Source: a virus. Taken from it: 64,000 nucleotides of DNA. The stretch spans positions 88,053 through 152,052 of IMG/VR virus record IMGVR_UViG_3300022689_000474; one strand, 5' to 3'. The notes beneath the pieces were generated by a model, which saw only the letters and a list, made by a program, of their open reading frames with translations, searched no databases and was not told the DNA's origin. Below are positions 8,901 through 17,200 of this stretch, piece after piece. A program made the translations under genes and the position numbers. The stretch's first letter is position 1; each line of letters begins with the position of its first letter.

Positions 8901-10755
8901 TGAGATGTCAAGAGAGATAGCAGCGGAGTTTAATTTACAACAAGGTGGGGGAGCTACAGATTTAGTTATTACACCTCAATCTTTTTCTTGGAAGGATAAA
9001 GATGGTATTCCAAGAACAGTTTCTATTTATAATGGTGATGACCCTACTGCTGGATTATTACAATATAGACTTAAGATTGATGAGGGTCCTAATGCTGGAA
9101 CAACATATTTGATTGATCGTAGAGCTGGTGGTTCTGTCGTAGCGACTCGTCCAGATGGTTCAACAAATAATTTAACTTTAGATGATTATAGAGCAGAAAT
9201 AAATCAAGTACCCTCCACCACTCAAACTACTACTTCTCCTCCTAACTCTAGTCCGGGTTCGACTCCCAATCCCAATCCCAATCCTCCCAATCCTAATCCT
9301 CCTCAAACTCCACTTACAACTCAAACACCTGCTAGTAATGCTTATTATGATGTAGATCAGAGTCAATTAGTTAACTTAATACCGGACCAAGCAGTTAGAA
9401 ACAATGTAGTACAAGGTATGAATATTCCAAGTAATGCAACACCACAATATTCAGCTAATGGTAACAGTATAGACTATACTTGGATTGATGGTGATACTAC
9501 TCATCTTGCAAGAGTAATTAAAAATCCAGATGGTACTTATAGTGTTTCTCGTAATATTGTTAATAGTACGGCTTCAGTGGGTTATACCGTTGATAATGTA
9601 ACGGAACAAACAAACTTAACAAATCAATTGTTGAGTAGTAATAATACTGGATTATCTTCTAGCTTACCTGGGAGTCAAAACCCTCCTGGTACTTCTCCCT
9701 CAAATACTCCTGATAATACTCCTAGTACTGAAGGTACTACTATTCCTGATAATACTCCTAGTAATACTCAACAGACTGGCCCTGAAAATTCTATAACTGC
9801 TGGCCAAAATTCAAGGCCTAATGGAAATTCAGTAACAAAGGATTCTTTACCAGATAATGTTCAATCACAAATTCCTGATGGAGCTGAGATTATAGAAACT
9901 CCTCAAGGTGATATAGTTTGGAAACAGGATAACCCGGATGGTACAGTAACTTGGACAAGGGTTGATCCTAATAACCCTAATCCTACTCCAGGTTCTACTA
10001 CTCCTGATAATGCTGGAACTTTAGATCCACAGAATCCTCCTCCTGATACTTCGGGGACAACTATTCCTGCTTCTTCTCAGACTAATCCTATTCTTCCTGA
10101 TAATAGTGTACGTCAAGGTTCTTCCTTGACTGACCAAGAGGGTATAGATCTTAGCAATAGAATTTTCTTCCTTAAACATGAGAATGGTTCTCTGATTTAT
10201 AACCGTACAGAGGTAGAGACAGTACAACAATTAGGTGATGGAAGTATAAAGATAGTTACAAAGCCAATACCTCTTGGGCCTGACGACGCCAAGTATCAAC
10301 AAGATGTGTTTGTGTATGCATCTGATGGATCCTTCATTTCTTTTGATCCTTACTACATTCTTCAGGATGGTAGAAAGATTTTAAAGTTTGAATGGTTAAG
10401 AACTTCAGGGACAACTATTCCTTCTCAGACTCCTAATACTAATATACGTCAAGCTTCTTCATTGACTCCACAAGAGGAAGCAGATCTTATTAATAGGATT
10501 CCAGATCTTATTTCTGATAATGACTCATTGATATTTTATGATGACGCTGTAGATACTATACAACAATTAGATGATGGAAGAATGATAATAATTACACAAA
10601 AAATATCTATTGCTAGTGGACCTATTGATCCTCTTGCACCTGCAAATACTGCGTTTATTCATGGAGAATATTTCTTGGCACCAGATGGGACGGTGTCGAC
10701 CCGTAATTTTATATATACTCTTACAGACGGGACACTAAGGACACGTGGATCTTAA
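2923..10755 (+). CDS. Giant virion-type protein (2610 aa) with repeated C-terminal domains
   Basis: Four regions can be seen. Residues 1 to about 560 are acidic with Pro/Glu-rich linkers. Residues about 580-1280 form a long globular part that includes an F-K-G-(I/L)-I...Y....D-R-T-W-Y-L-M pattern like that of baseplate or tail proteins. Residues 1287-1346 are strongly hydrophobic (two probable membrane-spanning segments). Residues about 1459-2610 hold Pro/Thr/Ser linkers and at least seven copies of a small beta module centred on DG..(I/L)..(T/S)W.D..G..R(T/K) at about residues 1537, 1665, 1804, 1922, 2019, 2181 and 2328. A final duplicated module starts at about 2410 and 2515 (RQ.SSLT.QE pattern). 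A 24-base repeat encodes STPGTPGS units at 7297-7368. Repeats, linkers and membrane segments suggest a large tail, baseplate or fibre-type virion protein. This is inferred; no enzyme motif was found. Confidence 0.65.
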   Translation: MSDPLYESQLATLNLEDPPIEQGPDVTCYKYVLVPDYLVDFYKNNIKDRSKVLINEEMDGTGDKKIIMVDITIDNFVLFEALNYLAEEISGFSTFTDVSNEEQYIILEEILNNPSYKNAVSEYINKKISETTKSLGLSNDIKVTYRLIGFEALYTFYNLDSIFKKSDIGATLTIDQDLLDFSTRLLRESIKGLRLFTFDPPLVEKKNPDDSFRYEVIPLHLFKNAQVGFEYDITFNIDYVPQEGCQEPQAETAPTQPTPTITAEEATVPIDATSISPIEDEEVVSQTTPNGSLYCPTDEQVELEIDTLRKKAILSYETLISEAESFTFTDSVSELYNNIKPSLVNIDKENLLDSIFSKTIGEDTTLSKLIQAQDNLNQIILQITNDSIPSSTDLDKNKLETLYNHIQNIIDIHRQYLTLINYKDNCENPEVNDKLIEPEPVEPTEKPEVPQEEVEVDAGPCEIFPNKGNDDWGIKFTYKESPNISGLLRASCEGTAGSFYDDTGENDDIEEEVLLNNQEEGGEGSEDRQALAEATINTIEEREQRIAEEGSAVSGPSTPELSSSSGGYSSGGELHEWEMTLLPAMRSVVPKSPGMDVPNVMPGLQFQIRSNIAKHRVPGGQAIYQNLGVDSVMVTIVGCFTGDGGYATEASLAGRGESVTTASPILSEGDNPFINLSRELSDDEKTQLENFPLETDPQNALNTFNSSNVTDMNFNGLSSISTSSMKPTGRGGRIWELDGCPCDPDMGNSYLSNSDQPYIVGSGSKVIPQYFNGPDWNQRPTMFTLYEQLRRLDSYHEFTSFYKMAIEQGRELEIEINLDKYSNGLESQKNLYKKYGLDSTSSVKHMDSDWGPLRNGANGNPRFKGLIKAMEVYHSKGDRTWYLMQVELTDLGLTTDIPLNLTKIVQEASDQAIQEAGSEDDSGFTTESNRLLDCLLMEHPEYSVDQFNDVPNRAYYRSSTSDSNKNNRMVWSTTTGQGMLYTVEKVKVAKQEIKYAKAIGSKTLLEPREMIGALIEGGRSSRWKLSDIRSFKKYLHLLNTGAIYAIPNSAAGNCGNQAPRPREEGNELEVALGPSEAVGDNTLRYGNIQSIPWLSELLEGVDSKDPNHLGYWKPKQWKTEELGGGESENVTKLFSSLNEIYNDEDLTDSNIDTAWFMGYRLKLIKTGPLQGYGLIRRSNNAFTILNPAQVILNITEGEGTGNWKNFNVEGDLEKVISNVCLRRNPNGILDRMSTGYGSDDPQLIKEQAESCMTFFTQGDIANWQSSSIDTGDPYRIGDGELIRRLVAKVLLSCGSLVVDVVGGLFLSVAAGLLTGGVLAFIGAVFTLFTAVVALIDCLKASWDIIQYLRLEDKSRISVPSNQELQLDILFALVPFVPQLGAFKTFVNAARGAFQKIKTVAQAFEKIPILGSVIGVVKKMYKALVDYVKPSPGTEALLNRISDFLEDVRLKMGKKPAPTTPGTPGSSTPGTPGSSTPGTPGSGSTPGIPSLKSVDDFIDEIPTNIRQSIGENNLQSFFNDLANKFGIPSNATPGITIDGDLLYSWHDAAGVRHELTLFPSAESGKVRIKYGRGPDIGQVKTVSDGVYNVDDIDNIITNPPPNNTPPGTTSPPVNKISVQDFKNQVTLSPQVVDSINANQLTSDQFIDSLINKFNISQDANFTTLADGSIIADWEVNGVRKRLKLSPTNNDNFKIEYLAPDGTNKSIELNPQELDYVDVDTGTLIFPSSPLPPSSPLPPSPLPDVPRHSGTGLEILKLNGGNALAPVKGDIINGLRFPETGTIKDIPTPDALKVPGNGVTQYGSYGAKLMEWTDAMGVDRTVAVVAYTDGSVTAAEVTLDTSGQIVSVGKKVNTSNSDFNDLTDFFNIPNYGGNLNIANVPPHPNRTGVQIQRPTIQKAIDGLGINAGATVNPIVHTDGAGIPYQGYEFTWTDANNITRKVEIAESSSTRMLVKDPITGVWSQQPHDNLFVPIQASDGTNPNNIVSSGDIIHNQPEMSREIAAEFNLQQGGGATDLVITPQSFSWKDKDGIPRTVSIYNGDDPTAGLLQYRLKIDEGPNAGTTYLIDRRAGGSVVATRPDGSTNNLTLDDYRAEINQVPSTTQTTTSPPNSSPGSTPNPNPNPPNPNPPQTPLTTQTPASNAYYDVDQSQLVNLIPDQAVRNNVVQGMNIPSNATPQYSANGNSIDYTWIDGDTTHLARVIKNPDGTYSVSRNIVNSTASVGYTVDNVTEQTNLTNQLLSSNNTGLSSSLPGSQNPPGTSPSNTPDNTPSTEGTTIPDNTPSNTQQTGPENSITAGQNSRPNGNSVTKDSLPDNVQSQIPDGAEIIETPQGDIVWKQDNPDGTVTWTRVDPNNPNPTPGSTTPDNAGTLDPQNPPPDTSGTTIPASSQTNPILPDNSVRQGSSLTDQEGIDLSNRIFFLKHENGSLIYNRTEVETVQQLGDGSIKIVTKPIPLGPDDAKYQQDVFVYASDGSFISFDPYYILQDGRKILKFEWLRTSGTTIPSQTPNTNIRQASSLTPQEEADLINRIPDLISDNDSLIFYDDAVDTIQQLDDGRMIIITQKISIASGPIDPLAPANTAFIHGEYFLAPDGTVSTRNFIYTLTDGTLRTRGS
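7297..7368 (+). repeat. Three tandem 24-bp repeats inside the 2610-aa gene
   Basis: Units begin at 7297, 7321 and 7345. The first two are identical (ACTCCTGGT, ACTCCTGGT, TCTAGT) and the third ends TCTGGT. They encode a Thr-Pro-Gly/Ser linker between the hydrophobic region and the first C-terminal module. Slippage at this repeat could change linker length in frame. Confidence 0.85.
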
Positions 10756-10886
10756 AATAAGACTATCTTACTATTGTTACTTTAATTGGAGGGGAAGTTT
10801 TATATCTTATTAAGGAAAAATTTAGAGAATTATTTGGAGATTAATTATATAATAGTAAAAGGAGTATCTAAAAAATAAATAAAGTT

Positions 10887-11396
10887 ATGAATAAAGGATT
10901 TGCAGTAATAGAAAAACCTAAAAAGTTAATATCTCATTCTTTAACCAAAAATGGGACTTTAGAAAATAACTTCGAAGAAGTATTTAAAAGGGCTTGTAAT
11001 ACTAAATATACTTATGTATATATGGCTAAGATCTCTCCTGTGAAATTAAATAATTTCATGGTAGATCCTTATGGTGTAAATTTTATAAAAAGTATATCTA
11101 TAAGGAGATACTTATTAAGCCCTTCTTTATATAAAAGTTTAAAGCATAATGAAAGTATAATACAGAAATATGTATATATGGATTGGTTAGAAAATTTATG
11201 GATATCTGGACAGGAAGTTAAATGTGTAGATGAGATATTAGAGGGCAATTATAGAGGTCTATTAGTATTTTTAGATGTTAATAAAATGCATGATACTTTA
11301 GATCCAATAAAGAAGAATAATCTAAAGAAGGATGCAACTTTTTATATACAAATAGGAAATAAACCAGGTAAAGAATCGTATAGTAAATTAGATTAA
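10887..11396 (+). CDS. Hypothetical protein, 169 aa
   Basis: Not recognised. It is a basic, mixed alpha/beta protein of 169 residues without membrane segments or known motifs. It follows a 131-base gap after the 2610-residue gene and is followed by a hairpin terminator at 11406, so it may close one late transcript. The start ATG at 10887 lies 24 bases after a GGAG, too far for a normal ribosome site. A structural or assembly role is inferred only from position. Confidence 0.6.
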   Translation: MNKGFAVIEKPKKLISHSLTKNGTLENNFEEVFKRACNTKYTYVYMAKISPVKLNNFMVDPYGVNFIKSISIRRYLLSPSLYKSLKHNESIIQKYVYMDWLENLWISGQEVKCVDEILEGNYRGLLVFLDVNKMHDTLDPIKKNNLKKDATFYIQIGNKPGKESYSKLD

Positions 11397-11405
11397 CTTT
11401 CATTT

Positions 11406-11427
11406 AAGGGTCTAGTAGGACCCTTTT
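11406..11427 (+). terminator. Intrinsic terminator after 169-aa gene
   Basis: AAGGGTC (11406-11412) pairs with GACCCTT (11419-11425) around a six-base loop, followed by TT and ATTCTATA. The stem has 7 perfect pairs and the U-tract is short. It lies 9 bases after the stop codon and just before the next start at 11435. Confidence 0.6.
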
Positions 11428-11434
11428 ATTCTAT

Positions 11435-12655
11435 ATGAATTTAAAAGATTATAAAGATATAACTAGAATGATAGCTCAATATATCTCTCCAGATTTAAGT
11501 CTTAATAAAAGGAGAGATTTATTCTTAAAAAGTATCATACAAAATGACTTAAAAGAATTACCATATACTAAACAAGAATTATCACAAGTAACAGATAAGT
11601 TATTTAATTCTATATTAATTTATTATGACACTAATTTTATATCTTTACAACAGACACTCTACCCTTCTAATCCATTTATAGACCCGAGAGGACTAAATAA
11701 TCCCATGTTTGATATGAGTAATGAAGGTAATATGTACTTTGATATAAATAATCTTTTAGGAGACGAGTTAATTCAATATTCGGGTATTAAATTTGTAGAC
11801 TACTATAACAAAGCAGATAATAATTCATCTTTAGTAGCTATAGGTTATCATTCAAATGAAATACCAAATTGGATACCTTCATTTAATAACGAACCTAAAT
11901 TAGTCTGGGAGTTTGTACAGTCTAATAATGACTTCCAAGTATTTCTAAAACCTTATTATTACTGTTTAATTTCTAATAGTCGATTAGAAACTCTATTTAA
12001 CTATTTACCTAGAAGGACCAGGTGGAAGTATAAAGATGATGGAAGTATATCTGTAGATTATATATTTCCTACTGAATATAATCTTATACCCATCTATTCT
12101 AATAATTATATCCATACTCTTACAGTATTAACTAAAGAAATGGGTCATAACTTACTTCCAAACTTTATATTCACTGGTAAAGTTTATTTTATGGGTGAAG
12201 TAGGAGAACCATATTATGAATATAGTAATATAAATAATAACTATTCTTTTCCAGGAGATTTATATATTAGTCCTCTTAAGCCTCCAAACTTAGATTTTCC
12301 TCTAGGAATTCCAAAGGCAGAAGAATTAGAAGAATGTTTAAATGATCATATAGGGTATTATCCTAGTGATGGAGATATTGATATAGATTTAGGAATATAT
12401 ACTGGATATATAACTAATAATACATATCATAGTAATATCACTTATTATTTATATAGAAGGTCAGATGATTCCATATTTTTATCTAAATATCCTCCTAAAA
12501 GGGATGTGAAGTGGATGGTAAAAGATGCCAGAAGAAAAATGTTATTAACAATAGACCCCTATTTAAGAGATAATTCAGATATAGATATAGATATTAATAT
12601 AACATCATCTAATTCACCTTCTAGTTATAAGATCTTATTGAAAGAAATAATATGA
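11435..12655 (+). CDS. Hypothetical protein, 406 aa, probably structural
   Basis: Not recognised. The 406 residues are rich in Tyr, Asn, Asp and Pro with a mainly beta look. There are no cysteine clusters, no membrane segment and no enzyme signature. A run of Asp-Ile dipeptides is found near the C-terminus (DNSDIDIDINIT). The gene ends in TGA, with only 7 bases to the next gene, so it is translated in a tight group with the 178- and 339-residue genes that lead to the terminase gene. In tailed phages this position often holds neck, connector or tail-completion genes, but no homology is claimed. Confidence 0.6.
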   Translation: MNLKDYKDITRMIAQYISPDLSLNKRRDLFLKSIIQNDLKELPYTKQELSQVTDKLFNSILIYYDTNFISLQQTLYPSNPFIDPRGLNNPMFDMSNEGNMYFDINNLLGDELIQYSGIKFVDYYNKADNNSSLVAIGYHSNEIPNWIPSFNNEPKLVWEFVQSNNDFQVFLKPYYYCLISNSRLETLFNYLPRRTRWKYKDDGSISVDYIFPTEYNLIPIYSNNYIHTLTVLTKEMGHNLLPNFIFTGKVYFMGEVGEPYYEYSNINNNYSFPGDLYISPLKPPNLDFPLGIPKAEELEECLNDHIGYYPSDGDIDIDLGIYTGYITNNTYHSNITYYLYRRSDDSIFLSKYPPKRDVKWMVKDARRKMLLTIDPYLRDNSDIDIDINITSSNSPSSYKILLKEII

Positions 12656-12662
12656 TAGAAAA

Positions 12663-13199
12663 ATGCAAGGAACATTATCCAGACAAATATCTATAGATAT
12701 AATTCAAGATTACTTATTATTAGGTCTGGGAACTTTCTTAATATATAGACCAGATCTTGGTCTTACTGAAATTCCTACTCCTACAGAATTAGATTTAAGA
12801 TATAACATGACTATGAAAGAAGCAGTGGAATATGAAGTAGGTGGTGCCACTTTAAATGGTTATATGAGACATTTTATTAATACTCCTTTTGTATTATATT
12901 TAGAAGGTCCTATAAGTAAGATAATATTTGATACTTATTTTATATCTATAAAAAGAACTATGGGACCATTTACACATATTTGTATAGCTACAGGTATGAA
13001 TATATTTGGGGGAGGTATTACTAATGGTAATAATAGAGGAGATACTAGAGGCTCTTTAATTGGTATCCAACCGGTCCCAACAGAAGTATTACCAGAAATA
13101 GGAGATAGACCGGATATCTTACCTGGTACAGTAGGTAAAGTATTATATCCTGAAGAGGTATATACAGATTCTATAAAATTAGAGTTGAGCTTCTATTAA
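12663..13199 (+). CDS. Hypothetical protein, 178 aa, probably structural
   Basis: Not recognised. It is a compact 178-residue protein with a glycine/asparagine-rich stretch around residues 119-135 (GGGITNGNNRGDTRG) that looks like an exposed loop. No membrane segment or catalytic motif was seen. It lies 7 bases after the preceding gene, with one base before the next start, so the three genes 11435-14220 form an operon that runs into the terminase gene. A small tail or neck component is a position-based guess. Confidence 0.6.
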   Translation: MQGTLSRQISIDIIQDYLLLGLGTFLIYRPDLGLTEIPTPTELDLRYNMTMKEAVEYEVGGATLNGYMRHFINTPFVLYLEGPISKIIFDTYFISIKRTMGPFTHICIATGMNIFGGGITNGNNRGDTRGSLIGIQPVPTEVLPEIGDRPDILPGTVGKVLYPEEVYTDSIKLELSFY

Positions 13200-13200
13200 A

Positions 13201-14220
13201 ATGATTACATCTCAAGATTTGATAACCTTGAATACTAAGTTTTATTACTTAAGTAAAGGATTTGGTGGTGCTATGAGATTATATGATTTAATAAGACAAT
13301 CTTCTTTCTCAGAAGCTGAAGCGGAAAGGAAAATACATCTTATATTAAGTCATCCTAATCCAATATATGTAATAAATCCTTGGACTAGACCTTTCTCTTT
13401 AATACCTCCTCCTCGAATAAGATGGGAATATGATTATGACCCGGGTATAAATATAGATGATAATTATCATGTGTTTGATATAAATCAAAGACATATTTAC
13501 TCTGTAAGTCCAGAGAGACATAAAGGATATTGGGGTAGGTCCTCCTTAGACATTTTGTTTATAAAACAAAGTTTTACTGGAGAATTATTCTATCTACACC
13601 TTAGTACTTATAATTCTGGTCCACTTATTTTGGGTATTCTAATTAATAATATAAGTCTAAAAACATTTAGAACTGAAGCATTAGGGTCTCCTGTAAGAAG
13701 TCCTCATGAATTTAATAATCCTAGACAAATATCATTAATAGAAAAACCATTAGAAACTAGTTATATAGTTATTAATAGATTTATAAATTTAATAACTGAT
13801 CCTAATTCAGGATATTTATATCCTATACAAGTACATCATCTAGAATCAGAACCTTTTGTCAATACTACTAAAGAAGACGTAATATCTAATTCATCTTCAA
13901 CATTACTACATTTTGATGTAGCTGATTATACCTTTTCTATAGAAACTCAATCTAAACTTACTATTAATTTACCTTCTAGTGGTTGGTTAGTTATATCTCA
14001 ACTTAAAGAAGATGGTACTAGAGTATTTCTTAATCTTTCTTTTATTAGTGGATTAGGAGCTGATAGAATTCTTCAAGATGCAGATGGTCTATGGTATGTA
14101 TCTTTTACTTCTGGTATAGATTTTATAAGCCTTAGAAGAAGATTCTCTCAAGTTACTAGAAGACCTAAAGATTTCAGTACTAGAAATGCTATAAGAGTTA
14201 CTGCTGACCTCATATTTTAA
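13201..14220 (+). CDS. Hypothetical protein, 339 aa, probably structural
   Basis: Not recognised. The first 60 residues are helical (including SEAEAERKIHLIL); the rest is beta-rich with many aromatic residues, as in virion proteins. It has no cysteine motif or membrane segment. It lies directly upstream of the terminase gene with a 12-base gap and follows the 178-residue gene with a one-base gap. A connector, tail-completion or minor virion role is inferred from position. Confidence 0.6.
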   Translation: MITSQDLITLNTKFYYLSKGFGGAMRLYDLIRQSSFSEAEAERKIHLILSHPNPIYVINPWTRPFSLIPPPRIRWEYDYDPGINIDDNYHVFDINQRHIYSVSPERHKGYWGRSSLDILFIKQSFTGELFYLHLSTYNSGPLILGILINNISLKTFRTEALGSPVRSPHEFNNPRQISLIEKPLETSYIVINRFINLITDPNSGYLYPIQVHHLESEPFVNTTKEDVISNSSSTLLHFDVADYTFSIETQSKLTINLPSSGWLVISQLKEDGTRVFLNLSFISGLGADRILQDADGLWYVSFTSGIDFISLRRRFSQVTRRPKDFSTRNAIRVTADLIF

Positions 14221-14232
14221 ATTATTGCTATT

Positions 14233-17200
14233 ATGACTTTTCTTAATACTCAAAATTTAGTAGGTCTAGATAATTACTTTGACTTACTTATAAGTGAAGC
14301 TAGTACTTCTTTAAATGCTGTTAGTGATCTTTCTATAATAGATTTTGCAGAAAATATAGTATTTAATGGGGAAGCTTATCTTTATACTCAACAAAAAGCT
14401 GTTCTTAAATCTTTTTATGGGGAACCTCTTACTCCTGAAGAAGAAGATATCTTAATAAATTGGAAGAATAGGGAGAAGAGTAATTGGGTTCCTAATAGAA
14501 CTTATAGAGATATGATTTTGGAAGTAGGTAGAGGTGGTTGTCCTTATATAGAAGATAAAGTTATTACTAATAAAGGTACTCTTAAATATAAAGATTTAAT
14601 TGATAATAAGAGTTCTATATTTACCTTCTTAGAAAAAGATAATACTATTGGTCTGACTTCTAATATACTTACATGGGATAAAGGTTTATGTGAATGTGTT
14701 CAAATTACTACTAAAACAGGTCGAAAGGAAATAGTTACTTTAGATCATCCTTACCTAATTTCTTTAGGAGACCCCAATTCATATAAATGGCTTAGAGCTC
14801 AATACCTTACGAGGGAAAATAAATTATATTTACCTATAGGATTAAAACTCTTTGGTTCAGATGATTCTTTAGATGAATCTTTTATCTTAGATATAGTTCG
14901 AGATATATCTAATATATCTTCTTCTATTATAGAAACTATAGAACTATCTACTGAATATCTTCACTCTTTATCTTTATCTTATATATTATCCTATTTACCT
15001 TTCCAATTAGATTATCTACTTACAGTAAAAAAGGAATCTTTATATCTTAAATCTGAGGTTCTACCTGGTGATATATTAGATTTCTTACAAAGAGAATTAA
15101 GTAAATGGGGTGTTATATGTATATGTGATTATAAATCAAATATCTTTATTATAAAAGATTTAAATTCATTTATTAATTTATTAGAATTACTTAGATCTCA
15201 TAAAGATAAAGACCATAAAATAAATAATTTATTTAACTTATTGGAATTTAATATTTCTCAAGGTAAATGTTATGACAATATTCCAAGATATAAATATGGA
15301 GAAATAGAATATTTCTTAGATGAAGTTTATAGTGTTATTAAAGTTGGTAAATTACAGACACTTGGATTAGAAGTTGTTAAATCTAATACTATAGTTAATT
15401 CATTTATATCCCATAATTCTAAGAGTTTGATTGCTTCTATTATCTCTTTATATGAATTTAATAATCTTATATCTTTAGAAGACCCCGCTCGATATTATAA
15501 TTTAATATCTAATGATCCTATAGCGATATTCTTAATAGCTACTACTGCTACTCAAGTTAAAGAAACTTTATTCTTGAAACTTAAAGGATATTTAAGAGGT
15601 AGTGATTTCTTTAGGAATTTAGAAAATAAAAAGAAAATAGAAGTATTAGCTGATCAAGTTAGATGTCCTGATAAGAATGTTGCTATATATGCTAAACATA
15701 CTAATTCAGATGCTTTAGTTGGTTATAACTTGAAATGTATGATTCTTGATGAAGTAGCTAGATTCTCTAATAAAACTAGAGAAGACGGTAAAATTGTTTC
15801 TTTAGCTGATACTTTATGGAGAAATGTAGGTAAAGGTTGTTTTCATATGAATTCTTATATTTATACTAATAAAGGATTTATAAAAGCTATTGATTTACTA
15901 AATATTTATCAATCAGTAGATTATCTTAATGATATAAAGATTTTAAGTTATTCAAATGATTCATTTAAATATCTAATATGGGCAGATGATATAGATATAT
16001 GGAATAATGGAATTCATCCTACTATAGAACTTATAACTGAAAATGGTTATAACGAAAGAGTTACATATAATCATCCTTTTTTTATTTATAGACAAGGAGA
16101 TGTAGAACCAAGCTGGATTGAAGCAGAATTTATTAATGAAGGAGATTATATCTCTTTACCAAAATCTTTATTACCTTCTGATAGATCTATAAATTATTTA
16201 GAAGAAGAATATACAAACTTTTTTGAATTCCTAGCATATATATTTAGTTTTGGAACTTGGTTTGTAAATCATGGTCGAATACAAGATCATGCTATAGAAA
16301 TAAGAAGAACTGTTCATAAAGAAATAATACAAGTTATTCAAGATTTATTGAAAGATATAGAAGGTTATAGATTTCATAATAATAAAGATTCAACCTCTGG
16401 TAGTAAGTATAGAATTTTCTTTGATAAAAAAAGTAAAGGTTATCAGCTATTAAAAGAACTTACAGATAGAGGATATTTAATTAATTCTTATAGATCTTTC
16501 TATAATGATATTCCTGAATTTATTGATACCCTACCTCTAGCAGAATTAAAGTCTTTTCTTAAAGGATATTATACTTCTAATTGTACCTTCTTTGATTTAT
16601 TAAATCCTTCTGGTATTACTATTAAATTACCTCAAGAAACTGAAAGTGCTGCTAGAAGAATACAACGTTGTTTATTACTCTTTGGAGTAATCTCTTCTAT
16701 TAAAATAGAACCTGTCAGGATAAATAAAGATAAGTTTATTTTTAATGCTAATGTTGTTTGTATAAAAGGAGTTTATAATATCTCTTTATTCTTACAATCT
16801 ATTGGTCTTTCTACTTCTGATTTTGTTACTATGAAAAAAAGAATAGATAGATATATCTCTTTAGATAAAGATAAAGATAAAGATAAATATTCTCTTCCTT
16901 TAAATATAGAACAATGTATCGACAATAGTAATAAGATTGATTCTATAAATAATCTTAGATGGGAGAGAGTTTCTAATATTATAAACCATCCTAAAACTAT
17001 TACTATTGGTTTAGAAGTTAGAGAAAGTGGTCTCATTTGTAATAGTATATTGAGTCATAATACTCAAAGATTCGCAGAAGAAGGAAGAAGGGTAGCGATA
17101 TCATCAGGATGGTACGAAGGAGACCCTATACAAAAATTAAGAGAGAAGGCAGATAGGAACCCAAATCAAATATCATTTTTCTTAAAGACATGGGATTTAA

